A stretch of 64,000 bases of DNA, taken from the NCBI GenBank assembly GCA_037044905.1, contig JBAOKB010000105.1, positions 62,001-126,000 on the forward strand. Reading direction: 5' to 3'. Below, in pieces: positions 60,061 to 64,000 of this stretch. Positions within the stretch are counted from its first letter, which is position 1. Each line of letters opens with the position of its first letter. The notes under the pieces were generated by a model that was not told the DNA's origin, searched no databases, and was given only the letters and a program-made list of their open reading frames with translations. A program made the translations under genes and the position numbers. Source of the stretch: Hortaea werneckii. Taxonomy: Eukaryota > Ascomycota > Dothideomycetes > Mycosphaerellales > Teratosphaeriaceae.

Positions 60061-63000
60061 ATGTCGACCAAAGCCAACCTCAAGGCTGCGAAAGCTGCAC
60101 TTGACGCACAGGATTGGGACAAGGTAGTAATCGAGGCCCAGATAGTACTCGCCTCGGATAGTCAGAACTTTTTCGCCAGACTGTTCCTCGGTCGCGCTTT
60201 GGAGAAGCAAGAAAAGTACGATGAAGCGGAGAAGACCTACCAAGCGGCCGCAAAATCAAAGCCGGAGGACAGCCAGCCATGGCTTGGTCTCTGCAGTGTA
60301 TACGAAGCACAGGGCTCCAAGAAGGTCGACGAGTATCGTGAAGCGTCTGTGAAAGCTGCAGAAGTCTTTGCCAATGCCGACGACAAGCATAGATGCCAGA
60401 CCACGATCGACAAACTGACCACATTTGCCAAGCAAAACGGTAGTACTGTCCAGTACAAACGTGTCCTGGAAGTGCTGCTCCCTGGAAGTCCAGTTTACGA
60501 CTGCCTAGAAGGGCGTATTCCGCACGCATCTCACACGTACATGCGGCTGGCCGAAATCACCGAGGAGGAAGAGGCGCAGCGCATCAAGCAGCAAATCAGT
60601 GAGCGCAGAACTCGAATCGGAGCTAGGCTTGGTCAAGTCACGACAGACGTCAAGCGAGAGGTTCTCGGGAACAGTAATTTGGAAAGCCTGTACCGCGAGG
60701 TCATCAATTGGGCCGGCGATGATGAAATGCGGCGTCAGTATGAAGAAAAGCTGCTGCAACGCACCTACGAGTACTTGACGATCCTGCCTCCAGAGCGGAA
60801 GGGAGAGAAACTTGATCAAGTGCTCGATCAAGCAGAAGGCATGGTTATAATTCATCACGGCTTTGAGCTAGCTTGGAACCTGGTCCTAGAAACCAGAGAT
60901 CTGGACGATATGCGTGACCTGGACGTCAATATTCTGCGGGAATTTGTCGTCTTTTTCCAAGAGTCAGGCTTGGCCAAAATCGTTCAGGGCTGGCTCACAA
61001 GCGAGTTAAGCCCTTTCCCGCTGCCCGAGAAGAAGGATGACGATTTGGATGAGGACATCTGGAGCAAGAATGTTACACCTGAAGACCGTTTGGTACTGAT
61101 GACGGAAGGTCTAGCGAAAGCCGAAGAGTCTCCCTTCGCTCATCGCCTTGTCGCAGATCACTATCTCCACCTTGAAGAGCATGAAAGCGCTGCAGAGACC
61201 GCACGAGCAGGATTGAAAGCAGTGTCCTTAGCGTCTCAGAGGCTGGGTATGAGCATGCAAAATACCAAAGATGCGCTGAACAGTACGCTCGCAACGGCAT
61301 TAGTCCATGTGCAGGCCCCGAGAAACCACGCAGAAGCACGCAGACTGTTCGAAGACATTTTGCAGAGAAAGCCTCGCTGGACACCAGCGTTAATTGGCCT
61401 CGGGCTGATCCTTGAAGAAGCTAAGGAGTATCAAAATGCGGTTGACTATTTCTCCAAAGCTTTGCAGGAGGACAAGGGCAATGTGCATATCGGCACCGAA
61501 TTGGCTTGGTGTCGTGCGCTTTGTGGTAATTATGAGCAAGCCAGAGAAGAACTGGAGTCGTATCTGCCATCCTTGAGAATGGATAATCCGCGATCTCGAG
61601 ATCTCCAAGCACAGGTCCTCTATCGGATTGGCCAATGCATTTGGGAACTCGACACATCAAAATCCGCTCGGAGGTCACGCGAGGGCGCATACGCTCGCTT
61701 TCTCTCGGCCATCAAGACGAACGTCAACTTCCCTCCGGCGTACACAAGTCTCGGAATCTATTACACCGACTATGCGAAGGACAAGAAGCGTGCACGGCAG
61801 TGCTTCCAGAAAGCCTTCGAGTTGTCCCCTGCCGAAACTTATGCCGCAGAACGACTTGCCAAATCATTCGCTGATCAAGGTGACTGGGACATTGTCGAGG
61901 TGATAGCGCAGCGTGTTGTCGATTCAGGTCGTGCACGACCACCTCCCGGCTCTAAGAGACAAGGGCTAAGCTGGCCGTATTCGGCGCTTGGTGTTGTGCA
62001 GATGAATAGGCAAGATTACCAAACCGCCATTACATCCTTCCTGGCGGCTCTGCGCATTGCACCAGATGACTATCAATCTTACGTTGGTCTGGGCGAGAGC
62101 TATCACAATTCTGGTCGCTACAACTCTGCGCTACGGACCTTCAACCACGCTCTCCAGCCACCAGAAGGTTTTGCTATGCGTGTATCAGGGGAGACGTGGT
62201 TTGCCAAGTACATGCTCGCCAACGTGCATCGTGAACTTGGTGATTATGATGATGCCATTCAGGGCCTTCAGGAGGTTCTTGAAGAGCGTAACAATGAGTT
62301 TGGCGTGCTCATGTCTCTTCTTCAAACTTTTGTGGAAAAGGCATGGAAATGTCTTGAGACAGGGCTTTATGGTCAAGCTGCCGACAGCGCGAAGCAAGCC
62401 ATCGATATCGCAGCGCAGATTGTTGAGCAAAGGCCCCAGGCGTTCAATTTGTGGAAGGCAGTAGGCGACGCCAGCATGCTGTTCTCATGGGTACAGTCTG
62501 CAAATGACGACTTCCCCCTGCACACTATCAATTCACTACTAGCCACATCTGGCTCCGACGGTGTGTATGATCTACTTGCGGACGTCGACCGGCTCGACCA
62601 GGGCAGTGCTCAGGCCAACGGCGATGCAACCAAAGAAACGTTACCAGCAACCATCAAGACTGGCATCTTGGCCTACAAGCGCGCCATCTTCACCAGTACA
62701 CACGAAATCCACGCGCAAGCAGTAGCATGGTACAACCTTGGCTGGGCCGAACACCGTGCTTTCGTCTGCAGCGATCAAAAGGCCGGAAAGAGATATCTCA
62801 GGGCGGCAGTCCGATGCTTCAAACGTGCCATCGAGCTTGAAGCCGGCAATGCTGAATTCTGGAACGCTCTGGGTGTCGTGACTACCGTTCTCAATCCCAA
62901 GGTCTCACAGCACTCCTTCGTCCGCTCGCTGCATCTCAATGAGCTTAACGCCAAGGTTTGGGCCAATCTTGGGGTACTTTACATGCTCCAGGATGACCTC

Positions 63001-64000
63001 AAGTTGGCACATCAGGCGTTTGGGAAAGCACAGTCTACTGATCCTGAGTATGCTCATGCATGGGTTGGCGAAGGACTTATCGCTCTCTTACTGGGAGAAG
63101 CAGAGGAGTCGCTTAATCACTTCACGCATGCTTTTGAAATCTCGGACTCCGCTTCAACCATCTCCAAACGGCAATATACCCTGTCAAGTTTCGATCACCT
63201 CCTGACTGCCCAAAACACATCCAACGACCTGACTCAGCTGATCCAACCCGTCTTCGCTCTCGAACAACTCCGCATCCAGACTCCCGCAGACGTGCCCTAC
63301 CGTCACCTTGCCGCACTGCTCCAAGAACGTATAGGCAGTCTACTGACGGCCATCGAAACCCTCACCAACCTCTGCACTCTTGCCGAAACAGAGTACGAAC
63401 AAAGCGAAACCCTCACGGCTCTGGGTCGTTTCGCTCAAGCCAAATCCGACCTAGCCCGCTGTCAACTCGCCACCTCCTCTTTCCAAGCCGCAGCAGAAAA
63501 CGCCACAACAGCTCTTGACCTAACCTCAGACGCCACCTCACCCAACGACATCGGCTTCAGCTCCCCAGACTCCCTCACCAGACTCCGCCTCTCCTCCCAC
63601 CTCGTCGCCGGTCTTGCCCAACACAATCTCCAAAAGGGCAGCCCCGAAGCCATCACCATGTTCCGATCCGCACTAGAAGAGAGCCAATCCAACCCCGACG
63701 TCGTCTGTCTCTTAGTCCAAGTCCTCTGGGCCCACGGCGGGAAAGAAGAGAAGAGCGTAGCGCGCGAACAACTCCTCGAAGCCGTGGAGAAACACCGCGA
63801 ACACATCGGGTGCGTGACGCTCTTAGGCGCCATCGCGGCTCTAGACGACGATACCGAGACGGTGGAAGCCATTAGGGAGGATCTCCTGGCTTTACGGACG
63901 AAGCTCGATGACGGGATGCAGAATACCGGGATCTCCAACCTCCTCTCCGCGTTTGCCGGCCTTTCATCATCCTCAGATGACAACAACGCCGACGAAGCAT
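60061..64000 (+). CDS. SKI3: Superkiller complex TPR subunit SKI3 (partial, 3' end outside window)
   Basis: One uninterrupted reading frame from ATG (MSTKANLKAAKAALDAQDWD) to the window edge, 1,313 codons without a stop or intron. Repeated TPR signatures run throughout, for example LFLGRALEKQEKYDEAEKTY, WTPALIGLGLILEEAKEYQN, AYTSLGIYYTDYAKDKKRA and FWNALGVV / VWANLGVLYML. The N-terminal arrangement and size match Ski3/TTC37 (yeast protein 1,432 aa), the scaffold that holds Ski2 and Ski8 in the cytoplasmic complex feeding mRNA to the exosome. About 100-150 C-terminal residues are likely missing. Identification is confident on family order and length. Confidence 0.93.
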   Translation, partial: MSTKANLKAAKAALDAQDWDKVVIEAQIVLASDSQNFFARLFLGRALEKQEKYDEAEKTYQAAAKSKPEDSQPWLGLCSVYEAQGSKKVDEYREASVKAAEVFANADDKHRCQTTIDKLTTFAKQNGSTVQYKRVLEVLLPGSPVYDCLEGRIPHASHTYMRLAEITEEEEAQRIKQQISERRTRIGARLGQVTTDVKREVLGNSNLESLYREVINWAGDDEMRRQYEEKLLQRTYEYLTILPPERKGEKLDQVLDQAEGMVIIHHGFELAWNLVLETRDLDDMRDLDVNILREFVVFFQESGLAKIVQGWLTSELSPFPLPEKKDDDLDEDIWSKNVTPEDRLVLMTEGLAKAEESPFAHRLVADHYLHLEEHESAAETARAGLKAVSLASQRLGMSMQNTKDALNSTLATALVHVQAPRNHAEARRLFEDILQRKPRWTPALIGLGLILEEAKEYQNAVDYFSKALQEDKGNVHIGTELAWCRALCGNYEQAREELESYLPSLRMDNPRSRDLQAQVLYRIGQCIWELDTSKSARRSREGAYARFLSAIKTNVNFPPAYTSLGIYYTDYAKDKKRARQCFQKAFELSPAETYAAERLAKSFADQGDWDIVEVIAQRVVDSGRARPPPGSKRQGLSWPYSALGVVQMNRQDYQTAITSFLAALRIAPDDYQSYVGLGESYHNSGRYNSALRTFNHALQPPEGFAMRVSGETWFAKYMLANVHRELGDYDDAIQGLQEVLEERNNEFGVLMSLLQTFVEKAWKCLETGLYGQAADSAKQAIDIAAQIVEQRPQAFNLWKAVGDASMLFSWVQSANDDFPLHTINSLLATSGSDGVYDLLADVDRLDQGSAQANGDATKETLPATIKTGILAYKRAIFTSTHEIHAQAVAWYNLGWAEHRAFVCSDQKAGKRYLRAAVRCFKRAIELEAGNAEFWNALGVVTTVLNPKVSQHSFVRSLHLNELNAKVWANLGVLYMLQDDLKLAHQAFGKAQSTDPEYAHAWVGEGLIALLLGEAEESLNHFTHAFEISDSASTISKRQYTLSSFDHLLTAQNTSNDLTQLIQPVFALEQLRIQTPADVPYRHLAALLQERIGSLLTAIETLTNLCTLAETEYEQSETLTALGRFAQAKSDLARCQLATSSFQAAAENATTALDLTSDATSPNDIGFSSPDSLTRLRLSSHLVAGLAQHNLQKGSPEAITMFRSALEESQSNPDVVCLLVQVLWAHGGKEEKSVAREQLLEAVEKHREHIGCVTLLGAIAALDDDTETVEAIREDLLALRTKLDDGMQNTGISNLLSAFAGLSSSSDDNNADEA

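Overview
The window is nuclear DNA of a filamentous ascomycete (Pezizomycotina; a Dothideomycete is my best guess, but no sequence marker settles the class). The grounds are short 50-70 bp GT-AG introns with CTAAC-like branch sites, tightly packed housekeeping genes on both strands, fungus-specific families (TRI12-type MFS, PRISE reductase, asaB-type oxygenase, STAND-type N-terminal domains), and a repeat block carrying the signature of repeat-induced point mutation (RIP).

Left gene-rich arm (1-23.8 kb): a Cys-rich single-pass membrane protein, a DHR2/DHX33 helicase diverging from a WLM (Wss1-like) protease, a four-exon ribosomal protein eL29 gene with a 7-nt first exon, mitochondrial aconitase (6 exons), BUD20, a hypothetical protein, a tyrosine phosphatase, a TRI12-type exporter, an Mrx7-like small protein, a PRISE reductase, and the first of two paralogous genes with a fungal STAND-type N-terminal domain plus ankyrin-like repeats (gene A).

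Repeat block (23,825-43,924): one old Ty1/copia element, 166-bp LTRs and a 5-bp target duplication (GCACC), heavily AT-biased and full of stops, into which two almost identical 6,799-bp Ty3/gypsy chromovirus copies inserted separately (402-bp LTRs; target duplications CTATA and TAAAG). The gypsy copies look intact. They have a gag ORF, an overlapping pol in the -1 frame with a canonical A AAA AAC slippery heptamer in the overlap, protease-RT-RNase H-integrase-chromodomain, a probable Tf1-like self-primer, and an antisense ORF between pol and the 3' LTR whose six cysteines fit the Zn(II)2Cys6 spacing. This chromovirus with an antisense zinc-cluster gene is the most unusual object in the window.

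Right arm (44-64 kb): the second STAND/ankyrin paralogue (gene B, interrupted by an in-frame TGA), a divergent asaB-type oxygenase / zinc-type alcohol dehydrogenase pair, an APH-fold kinase, a 599-aa fungal protein, MTQ2 (eRF1 methyltransferase), SDHAF3 (SDH assembly), a small Cys-rich protein, a doubtful low-complexity ORF, an alpha/beta hydrolase, HAUS1, and the first 1,313 codons of SKI3, which runs off the right edge. No tRNA, rRNA or CRISPR was seen. Exon boundaries were placed by eye from splice consensus and reading frame.
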